The position numbers and the translations under genes were made by a program. The notes below the pieces were generated by a model that was not told the origin of the DNA, searched no databases, and saw nothing but the letters and a program-made list of their open reading frames with translations. From Phascolarctobacterium sp. (GTDB taxonomy: Bacteria > Bacillota > Negativicutes > Acidaminococcales > Acidaminococcaceae), in contig JAKSOJ010000097.1 of assembly GCA_024405645.1 (NCBI GenBank), forward strand, positions 1-5,406: a stretch of DNA of 5,406 bases, in the 5' to 3' direction. Positions 1 to 5,406 of the stretch are shown here, one piece after another (position 1 is the stretch's first letter; each line of letters opens with the position of its first letter).

Positions 1-2388
1 GGTTCTTCTAAAGAACATACTGTTGACTCCCTCATGAGCTGTGGTGCAGAGGTTCAAAAGGGCAATCCTCCTACCGAAAGAAAAATCCAACGTTTGTTCC
101 GTAATCCTGCAGTTACAACCATGATTAAACGTTGTAACGACTTCGGTGCTGGCGGTGTATCCGTTGCTATTGGCGAATTAACCGACGGTCTCGTAATTGA
201 TCTGGACAAAGTTCCTAAAAAATACGATGGCTTGGACGGTACTGAACTTGCTATTTCCGAATCCCAAGAAAGAATGGCAGTTGTAATTGCTGCTGAAGAT
301 AAAGAAGCATTCATCAAATTTGCTGATGAAGAAAACCTGGAAGCAACTGTTGTTGCAACTGTAACCGAAGAACCTCGTCTGGTAATGTATTGGAGAGGGG
401 ATAAAATTGTTGATTTGTCCCGTGCTTTCCTGGATACTAACGGTGTAGCCCAACATACCCAAGTAACCGTTGATAATGAAAAGGTTAGCGACATTTTCGA
501 AGCTGTACCTGAAGCTTGCGAAGGTAAAACTTTGAAAGATGCATGGCTTGCTAACCTGGCTCGCTTGAACGTTTGCAGCCAAAAAGGTTTGTCTGAACGC
601 TTTGACTCCACCATTGGTCGTGGTACTGTTTTGATGCCTTTCGGTGGCAAGAACCAAATGACTCCGACCGAGGGCATGGTAGGTCGTATTCCTGTGCTGA
701 ACGGTAATACTACCGCTGCTTCCGTAATGGCTTGTGGTTATAACCCTGAAGTTGCTTGCTGGAGCCCCTTCCACGGTGCAATGTATGCTGTTGTTGAATC
801 CGTAGTTCGTGCAGTTGCACTTGGTGCTGACCCTGCCAAACTGCGTCTGACCTTACAAGACTATTTCCCCAAACTGACCAATTCTAAAGGTTGGGGACAA
901 CCCTTTGCAGCACTGCTTGGCGCATTTACCGCACTCGATGTTCTGGAACTTCCTGCTATTGGCGGTAAGGACTCCATGAGTGGTACCTTTATGGATAAGA
1001 CTGTTCCTCCTACACTTGTTTCCTTCGCTGTTGGCGTAATCGATGGCGACAAAGCAGTATCTGCTGAATTCAAACAAGCAGGGGACCAAGTAGTATTCTT
1101 GGATTGCCCGAGAGACGCTTCCGATGTTCTCGACTTTGCTGCACTCAAGAAAAACCTGACTGCTGTTCATCAAGCAATTCTTGCTGGTAAAGTAGCTGCT
1201 GCTGCCGCTGTAAAAGATGGTGGTATTGCCGCTCTCGTAAGCACTATGGCTATGGGCAATAGCTTGGGCTTTGAATTCATCAAACCCTTCGTTGATACTG
1301 ATTCTCTCTTTACCCTGCAACCTGGTGGCATTCTTATCGAACTGGCAGCGGGAGTTGAACCTGAAGAAGTATTTGGCGAATTGGACTACATGGTAATTGG
1401 TTCCGTAAGTGCTAAAGCTGGTACCATTATCAACGATATCGAAATTACTGCTGCTGAAGAAATCAAGGCTTATACCGAAACCTTGGACAAAATTTTCCCG
1501 GCTAAATTACCAGATGTTGAAGAACCTGCTGACATTAACCAACCTCTCTATAAGGTTGAAATGCCTTTGACTGCTCCTATTAACATTGCTAAACCTCGCG
1601 TATTTATCCCTGTGTTCCCTGGTAACAACTGCGAATATGATAGCGCGAAGGCTTTTGCAGATGCTGGTGCTGATCCGCATATCTTCGTTGTTCGCAACCT
1701 TACTGCTCAAGCAATTGAAGAATCTGTAGAAGCGATGGTTAAACAAATTGCTAATTCTCAAATCATCATGATTCCTGGTGGTTTCTCCGCTGGTGACGAA
1801 CCTGATGGCTCTGGCAAGTTCATCGCAACCATGTTCCGTAATCCGCGTATTAAAGAAGCAATTTCCGACCTCTTGGAAAATAGAGATGGCTTGGTTCTTG
1901 GTATTTGCAATGGCTTCCAAGCACTTGTTAAGCTTGGCCTTGTTCCTTACGGCGAAGTTCGTGACCTGACTCCCGAATCTCCGACCTTGACCTTCAATAA
2001 CATTGGTCGTCATATCAGCCAAATCGTTACTACTCGTGTTGTATCTAACAAATCTCCTTGGTTCAGCTGCTGCGAAGTTGGGGAAGAACATGCAATTGCT
2101 GTATCCCATGGCGAAGGTCGTTTCTACGCTCCTGAAAACGTTCTCAAAGAACTCTTTGCTAATGGTCAAGTTGCAACCCAATATGTCAATGCTCAAGGTA
2201 TGCCTACCATGAACGCACCCTTTAATCCCAACGGAAGCTTGTATGCTATCGAAGGCATTACCAGTCCTGACGGTCGTGTGCTTGGTAAGATGGGCCATAG
2301 CGAACGCTATGCTCCTGGCCTGTTCCGTAACATTGCTGGCGAAAAGGATCAAAAAATCTTTGTTAGTGGCGTAAACTACTTCAAATAA
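1..2388 (+). CDS. purL: Phosphoribosylformylglycinamidine synthase (FGAM synthase), single-chain form, 5' partial
   Basis: This enzyme makes formylglycinamidine ribonucleotide from FGAR, ATP and glutamine, the fourth step of de novo purine synthesis, in the cytoplasm. The open frame runs in from base 1, so the start lies upstream; 795 residues are visible. Relative to large single-chain PurL proteins (roughly 1,200-1,300 residues), about the first third is missing. Seen in order (fragment numbering): the end of the first AIRS-like half with DFGAGGVS at 47-54 and SESQERM near 87; a second AIRS-like half with PAIGGKDSMSG at 318-328; and a C-terminal class I glutamine amidotransferase domain from about residue 530. 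That domain keeps the GICNG nucleophile elbow (Cys636) and the GHSER motif (His766, Glu768), so the catalytic triad is complete. Tandem TAA TAA stops end the gene and a strong terminator follows, so it is the last gene of its transcript. The short-subunit PurL/PurQ/PurS system is excluded because synthetase and amidotransferase are fused. No frameshift is seen. Confidence 0.97.
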   Translation, partial: GSSKEHTVDSLMSCGAEVQKGNPPTERKIQRLFRNPAVTTMIKRCNDFGAGGVSVAIGELTDGLVIDLDKVPKKYDGLDGTELAISESQERMAVVIAAEDKEAFIKFADEENLEATVVATVTEEPRLVMYWRGDKIVDLSRAFLDTNGVAQHTQVTVDNEKVSDIFEAVPEACEGKTLKDAWLANLARLNVCSQKGLSERFDSTIGRGTVLMPFGGKNQMTPTEGMVGRIPVLNGNTTAASVMACGYNPEVACWSPFHGAMYAVVESVVRAVALGADPAKLRLTLQDYFPKLTNSKGWGQPFAALLGAFTALDVLELPAIGGKDSMSGTFMDKTVPPTLVSFAVGVIDGDKAVSAEFKQAGDQVVFLDCPRDASDVLDFAALKKNLTAVHQAILAGKVAAAAAVKDGGIAALVSTMAMGNSLGFEFIKPFVDTDSLFTLQPGGILIELAAGVEPEEVFGELDYMVIGSVSAKAGTIINDIEITAAEEIKAYTETLDKIFPAKLPDVEEPADINQPLYKVEMPLTAPINIAKPRVFIPVFPGNNCEYDSAKAFADAGADPHIFVVRNLTAQAIEESVEAMVKQIANSQIIMIPGGFSAGDEPDGSGKFIATMFRNPRIKEAISDLLENRDGLVLGICNGFQALVKLGLVPYGEVRDLTPESPTLTFNNIGRHISQIVTTRVVSNKSPWFSCCEVGEEHAIAVSHGEGRFYAPENVLKELFANGQVATQYVNAQGMPTMNAPFNPNGSLYAIEGITSPDGRVLGKMGHSERYAPGLFRNIAGEKDQKIFVSGVNYFK

Positions 2389-2411
2389 TAAATAGTGTAA
2401 ACTAATTACTG

Positions 2412-2439
2412 GGCGACTCTTCGGAGTCGCCTTATTTTT
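2412..2439 (+). terminator. Rho-independent terminator of purL
   Basis: GGCGACTC (2412-2419) and GAGTCGCC (2424-2431) form a perfect 8-bp stem closed by a TTCG loop. This gives the very stable cUUCGg tetraloop, followed by TTATTTTT. It lies 24 bases after the purL stop. The reverse strand has no T-run after the stem, so it should work only for + strand transcription, separating purL from the asp23 operon. Confidence 0.95.
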
Positions 2440-2460
2440 ATGCAAATTTTGTATAAAAAG

Positions 2461-2484
2461 TGTATAAATAAGTGCATTTATACA
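2461..2484. promoter_or_regulatory. Inverted repeat at the -35 position, possible operator
   Basis: TGTATAAAT (2461-2469) and ATTTATACA (2476-2484) are perfect 9-base arms separated by 6 bases. The right half covers the place where a -35 box for the TATAAT at 2495 should sit. That position is typical for a repressor site or for an activator replacing a weak -35. A near copy of the left arm, GTATAAAAAGT, starts at 2451. The region is very AT-rich, so chance palindromes are not negligible. No regulator can be named. Confidence 0.4.
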
Positions 2485-2491
2485 GTATATG

Positions 2492-2500
2492 TGATATAAT
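2492..2500 (+). promoter_or_regulatory. Extended -10 promoter of the asp23 operon
   Basis: The sequence TGATATAAT is a consensus TATAAT -10 box (2495-2500) preceded by the TGn extension (2492-2494). No good -35 is found at 16-18 base spacing: the best-placed hexamers around 2471-2478 match TTGACA poorly. An extended -10 can compensate for that. Transcription would start near 2506-2508, giving a leader of about 55 bases before the asp23 ATG. A housekeeping sigma factor is implied; I see no SigB-type pair. Confidence 0.7.
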
Positions 2501-2514
2501 AGAAAAGAAAATGG

Positions 2515-2546
2515 GATACTAGTATCTATTTGTATATCATATATAC
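2515..2546. repeat. Two short perfect palindromes in the asp23 leader
   Basis: GATACTAGTATC (2515-2526) is a perfect 12-base palindrome just downstream of the predicted transcription start. GTATAT-CAT-ATATAC (2532-2546) is a 6-base inverted repeat with a 3-base spacer. Either could be a DNA operator half-set or could fold in the leader RNA; the second would make a small hairpin. They share TATAC-like ends with the larger inverted repeat upstream, but no consensus binding site is recognised. Confidence 0.4.
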
Positions 2547-2548
2547 TT

Positions 2549-2561
2549 GGGGGACTCCCTT
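2549..2561 (+). promoter_or_regulatory. asp23 ribosome binding site, possibly folded into a hairpin
   Basis: GGGGGA (2549-2554) sits 7 bases before the ATG at 2562 and supports that start over the upstream in-frame TTG at 2547, which has no binding site. The G-run can pair with the following CCCTT (2557-2561) around an ACT loop, with three G-C and two G-U pairs. This could partly mask the site. The neighbouring genes have plain AGGAGG-type sites without such pairing. Confidence 0.5.
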
Positions 2562-3287
2562 ATGGATGAAAAATACGAAAAAACAAATAAATTTTCAGAT
2601 ATCGATGCCCAGACAGATGACTTTGAGGAGATGGGTGATATCCATATCGCGGACGATGTTATAGGCATTGTAGCGAGTCTTGCTTGCCAGGAGGTTCCTG
2701 GTGTTATAGGCATGGCGGGTGGTATTACTGATGGACTCAATTCTTTGATTGGTAAAGAAAATGCATCTAAAGGTATACGCTTAAAATTTGATAATAAAAC
2801 GGTTACTGCCAATGTATATGTAATCGTCGAATATGGTTACAATATTCCAGAAATTGCTTTGGCTATTCAAGAGAGAGTTAAAGAAGCAATTGAGGTAATG
2901 ACCAAGTTCGAAGTTCAGTTTGTTGATGTTCATATCGAGGGCGTACAACGACGTAAGATTACAGAACTGGAGAAGGAATCTGGAGCCGAAGAGAACATGG
3001 CGGATATTGTAACTGCTCAGACCATGCATGCAGAGGCAACGGAAGCCAATTCCTTTGAAGCGCAGCTTGCTCTGCATAGAGATATGGAAGAGGAAGAAGC
3101 GCGAGAATTTGCTCTCAACGAGGAAACCATCGACGAAGAAATGCAAACTAAATCTTTGGAAGACACACCGGATGATGAATTGACCGAAGAAGAGCTTGCA
3201 ATCAAATATCATTACAAACCAACGAAAATGTTCGAAACAGACGAAGATCTGGAAGCTCGACATAACAAGTTTTTTGAGGAGGATTAG
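2562..3287 (+). CDS. Asp23/Gls24 family envelope stress protein with long acidic C-terminal tail
   Basis: This is a 241-residue soluble protein with no signal peptide or membrane segment. Residues about 26-130 match the Asp23/Gls24 fold: IHIADDVIGIVASLACQEVPGV at the start, then a glycine-rich MAGGITDG stretch, and the characteristic VNVYVIVEYG-like strand (here VTANVYVIVEYGYNIPEIA, 81-99), ending in FVDVHIEGVQ. Family members are abundant cytoplasmic proteins that collect at the membrane through AmaP and are linked to envelope or alkaline stress. Two things are unusual: a short acidic N-terminal lead, and about 105 extra residues after the domain, roughly one third Glu or Asp (36 acidic against 9 basic). 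The tail ends in a short basic/aromatic patch (KYHYKPTK) and an acidic end. Many family members stop soon after the core domain. The ATG is preferred to the in-frame TTG at 2547. An amaP-like gene follows 4 bases after the stop, which fits the role. Confidence 0.9.
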   Translation: MDEKYEKTNKFSDIDAQTDDFEEMGDIHIADDVIGIVASLACQEVPGVIGMAGGITDGLNSLIGKENASKGIRLKFDNKTVTANVYVIVEYGYNIPEIALAIQERVKEAIEVMTKFEVQFVDVHIEGVQRRKITELEKESGAEENMADIVTAQTMHAEATEANSFEAQLALHRDMEEEEAREFALNEETIDEEMQTKSLEDTPDDELTEEELAIKYHYKPTKMFETDEDLEARHNKFFEED

Positions 3288-3291
3288 TTAA

Positions 3292-3813
3292 ATGGGTATA
3301 GCAGATAGAATAACCTTAACTTTATACACATTTTTCATGGCAATCCTTTCTGTTGTGGTTATACTTTTTAGTTTGGGTGTATTTCCGCATGAGACTGTCC
3401 ATGAATTTATTCAGACGATTGAAGGCAACTGGATTTTTGCTGTAGGTGGTGTGCTTGTACTTTTGGTAAGCTTGCGCCTTTTGATTTCCGGCTTGGGCAT
3501 TTCTGCTTCTAGCTCACTCTTGCTTAGCGAGAGCGAAAAGGGTAAGGTTCACGTTGGCAAGACCGCATTGGAAAATTATATTGCTGTTCTTTCCCAAGAA
3601 ATTTATGGTATTCACAATGTAAAGGTTATTGTTAAATTTGTTGAAAAAGGTATCGATGTTCGCATCAATACTTCTATAGAGCCTGGCATTAACATTCCTG
3701 CGACCAGTAAGGAAATCGAAGCTAATGTCAAGGAGAGTATTAAAAAGGTTGCTGGCATTGATGTTTGCAATGTGGAATTGTTCTACAAGCAAATTAAGTC
3801 CAAAGAAGCATAA
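3292..3813 (+). CDS. amaP: AmaP-type alkaline shock response membrane anchor protein
   Basis: This is a 173-residue membrane protein. Two hydrophobic segments at about 8-30 and 47-69 form a hairpin, with a short loop containing HETVHEF between them. A soluble domain of about 100 residues follows, itself Asp23-like: ENYIAVLSQEIYGIHNVKVIVKFVEKGIDVRINTSIEPGINIPATSKEIEANVKESI parallels the strand-helix pattern of the gene before it. In staphylococci, AmaP anchors Asp23 to the cell membrane, and the adjacency here suggests the same pairing. AGGAGG (3277-3282) lies inside the end of asp23, 9 bases before the ATG, so translation is probably coupled to it. The length is close to that usual for the family. 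The call rests on topology, the Asp23-like C-terminus and gene order. Confidence 0.88.
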   Translation: MGIADRITLTLYTFFMAILSVVVILFSLGVFPHETVHEFIQTIEGNWIFAVGGVLVLLVSLRLLISGLGISASSSLLLSESEKGKVHVGKTALENYIAVLSQEIYGIHNVKVIVKFVEKGIDVRINTSIEPGINIPATSKEIEANVKESIKKVAGIDVCNVELFYKQIKSKEA

Positions 3814-3825
3814 GGAGGCACAAAG

Positions 3826-4053
3826 GTGTTAAGCGAAATTTTACGAGACATCTGGAATAATTACCGTGGCCGTCTGTTATGTTCATTGTTTGGGCTTTTT
3901 GTTGGGACCATGGTTATCTGGTTAGGACCAATTCAGGCATTTTTCCTGCTAATTTGCATCTGTTTTGGTTTCTTTATCGGTAATAAACTGGATAAAAAAG
4001 AAGATTTGCTGGAATGGTTGGATAGACTTTTACCACCCGGTTATCATAGATAA
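3826..4053 (+). CDS. DUF2273 family small membrane protein
   Basis: This 75-residue protein has a short amphipathic N-terminus (LSEILRDIWNNYRGR) and two closely spaced hydrophobic segments (about 17-33 and 35-53). Its cytoplasmic-looking tail is charged and ends in LLEWLDRLLPPGYHR. The size, the 'hydrophobic hairpin then charged tail' shape, and the position directly after amaP match the DUF2273 family that accompanies asp23/amaP in Firmicutes. Its biochemical role is unknown; a part in the membrane-associated Asp23 assembly is inferred from neighbourhood only. The start is GTG: AGGAGG (3813-3818) overlaps the amaP stop and sits 7 bases before it, and no in-frame ATG is near. Confidence 0.88.
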   Translation: MLSEILRDIWNNYRGRLLCSLFGLFVGTMVIWLGPIQAFFLLICICFGFFIGNKLDKKEDLLEWLDRLLPPGYHR

Positions 4054-4068
4054 AAAGGAGATTAGAAA

Positions 4069-4596
4069 ATGAGTCGTAGAGTTGCAAGAGAACTTGCTGT
4101 TGGAGCTTTGTTCCAAATAGATTTTAATAGTGAAAGCGTTGAAGAAGCATTGAATGATGCTGCTGAAGTTTACCATAACTTAGAAGAAAAAGGCCGTAGC
4201 GAATATGTTGAAGCTGCTCAAAAAGCAATTGTTGCTAAAGAGGCTAGCGTTGAATTGGAAGACATCGAAATCGTACCTGCTAATGATCCTGTTATTGCTA
4301 GCGAGGCTGAGGTAAATGCTTCTCGTGAATATGCAATGGCATTGGTAAATGGTGTTATTGCTAATAAAGAAGCAATTGACGAAAAAATTGCGGCTGCTTC
4401 CATCGATTGGAAAATTGAAAGAATGCCTGCAACAGACCGCAATATTATGCGTATGGCTACTTACGAAATGTTCTTCGCAGAAGAAAAAATCGATTATCCT
4501 GTAGCAATTAACGAAGCTGTAGAAATTGCAAAATTATATGGTACCAAGGATTCTGGTCGTTTCGTTAATGGCGTTTTGGGTAAAATGACTAAATAA
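4069..4596 (+). CDS. nusB: Transcription antitermination factor NusB
   Basis: NusB binds boxA RNA with NusE (ribosomal protein S10) and supports processive transcription of rRNA operons. The protein has 175 residues. The N-terminal helix SRRVARELAVGALFQIDF and the C-terminal half are typical: PATDRNIMRMATYEM (120-134), then DYPVAINEAVEIAKLYG and FVNGVLGK. Between the first helices and the core, about residues 38-82 hold a Glu/Ala-rich stretch (EEKGRSEYVEAAQKAIVAKEASVELEDIEIVPANDPV) that makes this longer than the common 130-150 residue form. The start is well fixed by AGGAG at 4056-4060, 8 bases before the ATG. It follows the DUF2273 gene by 15 bases with no terminator between, so it likely shares the asp23 transcript, though an internal promoter cannot be ruled out. 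Confidence 0.96.
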   Translation: MSRRVARELAVGALFQIDFNSESVEEALNDAAEVYHNLEEKGRSEYVEAAQKAIVAKEASVELEDIEIVPANDPVIASEAEVNASREYAMALVNGVIANKEAIDEKIAAASIDWKIERMPATDRNIMRMATYEMFFAEEKIDYPVAINEAVEIAKLYGTKDSGRFVNGVLGKMTK

Positions 4597-4597
4597 A

Positions 4598-5406
4598 ATG
4601 ACCAAGAAAGTATATTTGGGCTTTGATACAAGCTGTTATACCACTTCTGTAGCTGCGATAGCTGAAGATGGTTCATTGGCAGGCGAAGCAAGAAGAATAC
4701 TTACTGTTAAACCAGGCAATTGCGGTCTAATGCAATCTGAAATGGTTTTTCAGCATACTCGTAATTTGCCCGAGCTTGTGGAAGCAGTGCTCAAGGACAA
4801 GGATTATGAGATTGCGGGTATTGGTGTAAGCGGTTATCCTCGCCCCATAGAAGATTCCTATATGCCTGCTTTTTTAGCAGGAATGAGCGTGGCTCGCAGT
4901 TTGGCTGCTACTACTGGTGCAAAGTTTCACGTAATCAGTCATCAAGAGAATCATCTTGAGGCTGGTATGTGGTCAGCGGGTGGCCCTAAGGCTGACAAGT
5001 TTTTACTTTTGCATGCTTCGGGTGGTACAACTGATTTAATTCTTTGTGAAAAACAAGAGGATACACGTTATAAATTGACCGAAGTGGGAGGAAGTATTGA
5101 CTTGCACGCAGGTCAATTCATTGATCGCATTGGTGTTGCTTTGGGCTTGCAATTTCCGACTGGTCCAGCTTTAGAGGCATTGGCAGAAACTGCAAGTGAG
5201 ATGGTGGAGCTACCCGTATCCAATCGCAAATTGACTGTTAGTCTTTCCGGACCATGTACTGCTGCAATTCGTAAATTGGAAGCGGGCGTGGATGGACCTA
5301 GCTTGGCGCTTGGTGTAGAGCATTGCCTTGCCGAAACCTTTGCGAGACTCTTTAAAAAGGGTGTAGAAGAATTTGGCGTGCACCACGTACTTTTAGTTGG
5401 TGGTGT
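4598..5406 (+). CDS. Kae1/TsaD-like paralog (annotated elsewhere as O-sialoglycoprotein endopeptidase), 3' partial
   Basis: The window shows 269 codons before its right edge cuts the gene. The protein is an ASKHA-fold ATPase-like member of the Kae1/TsaD (peptidase M22) group. Visible motifs are FDTSCYTTSVA (9-19, phosphate loop), HQENH (His115 and His119, the HxxxH metal pair of TsaD), LLHASGGTTDLIL (137-149), and GSIDLHAGQFIDRIGVALGLQFPTGP (165-190). It also shows LSGPCTAAI (217-224) and the start of the final glycine motif (LLVGG). Compared with true TsaD, CDET becomes CYTT, HMEGH becomes HQENH, SGGHTQ becomes SGGTTD and SGLKTA becomes SGPCTA. I therefore read it as a paralog rather than the tRNA t6A enzyme. 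The function is unknown, and the old peptidase label is not supported. The start lies one base after the nusB stop with no strong binding site, suggesting coupled translation. Confidence 0.85.
   Translation, partial: MTKKVYLGFDTSCYTTSVAAIAEDGSLAGEARRILTVKPGNCGLMQSEMVFQHTRNLPELVEAVLKDKDYEIAGIGVSGYPRPIEDSYMPAFLAGMSVARSLAATTGAKFHVISHQENHLEAGMWSAGGPKADKFLLLHASGGTTDLILCEKQEDTRYKLTEVGGSIDLHAGQFIDRIGVALGLQFPTGPALEALAETASEMVELPVSNRKLTVSLSGPCTAAIRKLEAGVDGPSLALGVEHCLAETFARLFKKGVEEFGVHHVLLVGG

Noticed and set aside
54..1320. Several 95-207 codon minus-strand frames inside purL
   Set aside because: They are antisense shadows of a strongly conserved coding region, overlap each other, and lack binding sites or recognisable protein motifs.
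1507..2445. 312-codon open frame on the minus strand across the end of purL
   Set aside because: It lies wholly antisense to the conserved amidotransferase domain and runs through the terminator; the translation shows no family features. It is an effect of purL codon bias.
2493..2519. SigB-type promoter, suggested by GGGATAC at 2513 and by SigB control of asp23 in staphylococci
   Set aside because: No GTTT-like -35 lies at the right distance, whereas a consensus extended -10 is present just upstream.
2547..2561. Upstream TTG start for asp23, adding five residues
   Set aside because: It has no ribosome binding site before it and would lie on top of the G-rich site that is well spaced for the ATG at 2562.
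2389..2561. Riboswitch or small RNA gene in the intergenic region
   Set aside because: Apart from the terminator and short palindromes, no known aptamer pattern or second terminator is visible, and the predicted leader of about 55 bases is too short for common riboswitches.
4494..4691. 65-codon minus-strand frame across the nusB / Kae1-like junction
   Set aside because: It overlaps conserved C-terminal NusB residues and the phosphate loop of the next gene; no binding site or independent evidence.
4598..5406. Calling the last gene tsaD
   Set aside because: Several residues that are near-invariant in TsaD are replaced (CDET, SGGHTQ and SGLKTA motifs), so a paralog is the safer reading.

Overview
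This window looks like a chromosomal housekeeping segment from a low-to-moderate GC member of the Firmicutes. The asp23 - amaP - DUF2273 cluster leading directly into nusB is a Firmicutes arrangement. The order nusB then a Kae1-like gene suggests the Clostridia or Negativicutes side of the phylum. A Negativicutes genus such as Phascolarctobacterium or Acidaminococcus is my best guess, but it rests on recalled gene order and protein style only. All recognisable genes are on the + strand. There are no rRNA or tRNA genes, CRISPR arrays or mobile elements.

Layout: (1) Bases 1-2388 are the 3' two thirds of a single-chain phosphoribosylformylglycinamidine synthase (PurL/FGAM synthase, purine synthesis). 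It is cut by the left edge of the window and ends with tandem TAA stops. (2) Bases 2389-2561 are the only real intergenic region. It holds a textbook rho-independent terminator with a cUUCGg tetraloop, then an AT-rich promoter region with an extended -10 and several short palindromes. (3) Bases 2562-4596 form a tight co-directional run: an Asp23/Gls24-family protein with a long acidic tail, an AmaP-like membrane anchor, a DUF2273 small membrane protein, and NusB. Gaps are 4 to 15 bases, each gene has a good ribosome binding site, and no internal terminator is visible. (4) Bases 4598-5406 are the start of a Kae1/TsaD-like paralog, cut by the right edge and separated from the nusB stop by one base.

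How the genes fit together: the first three genes of the run form the envelope-stress module in which soluble Asp23 is tethered to the membrane by AmaP, with DUF2273 as a frequent third partner. That module appears to be co-transcribed with the antitermination factor NusB and a TsaD-like protein of unsettled function. I see no clearly new system. The points most worth checking are the acidic extension of Asp23, the insertion in NusB, the diverged active-site motifs of the Kae1-like protein, and the palindrome-rich leader of the asp23 operon.
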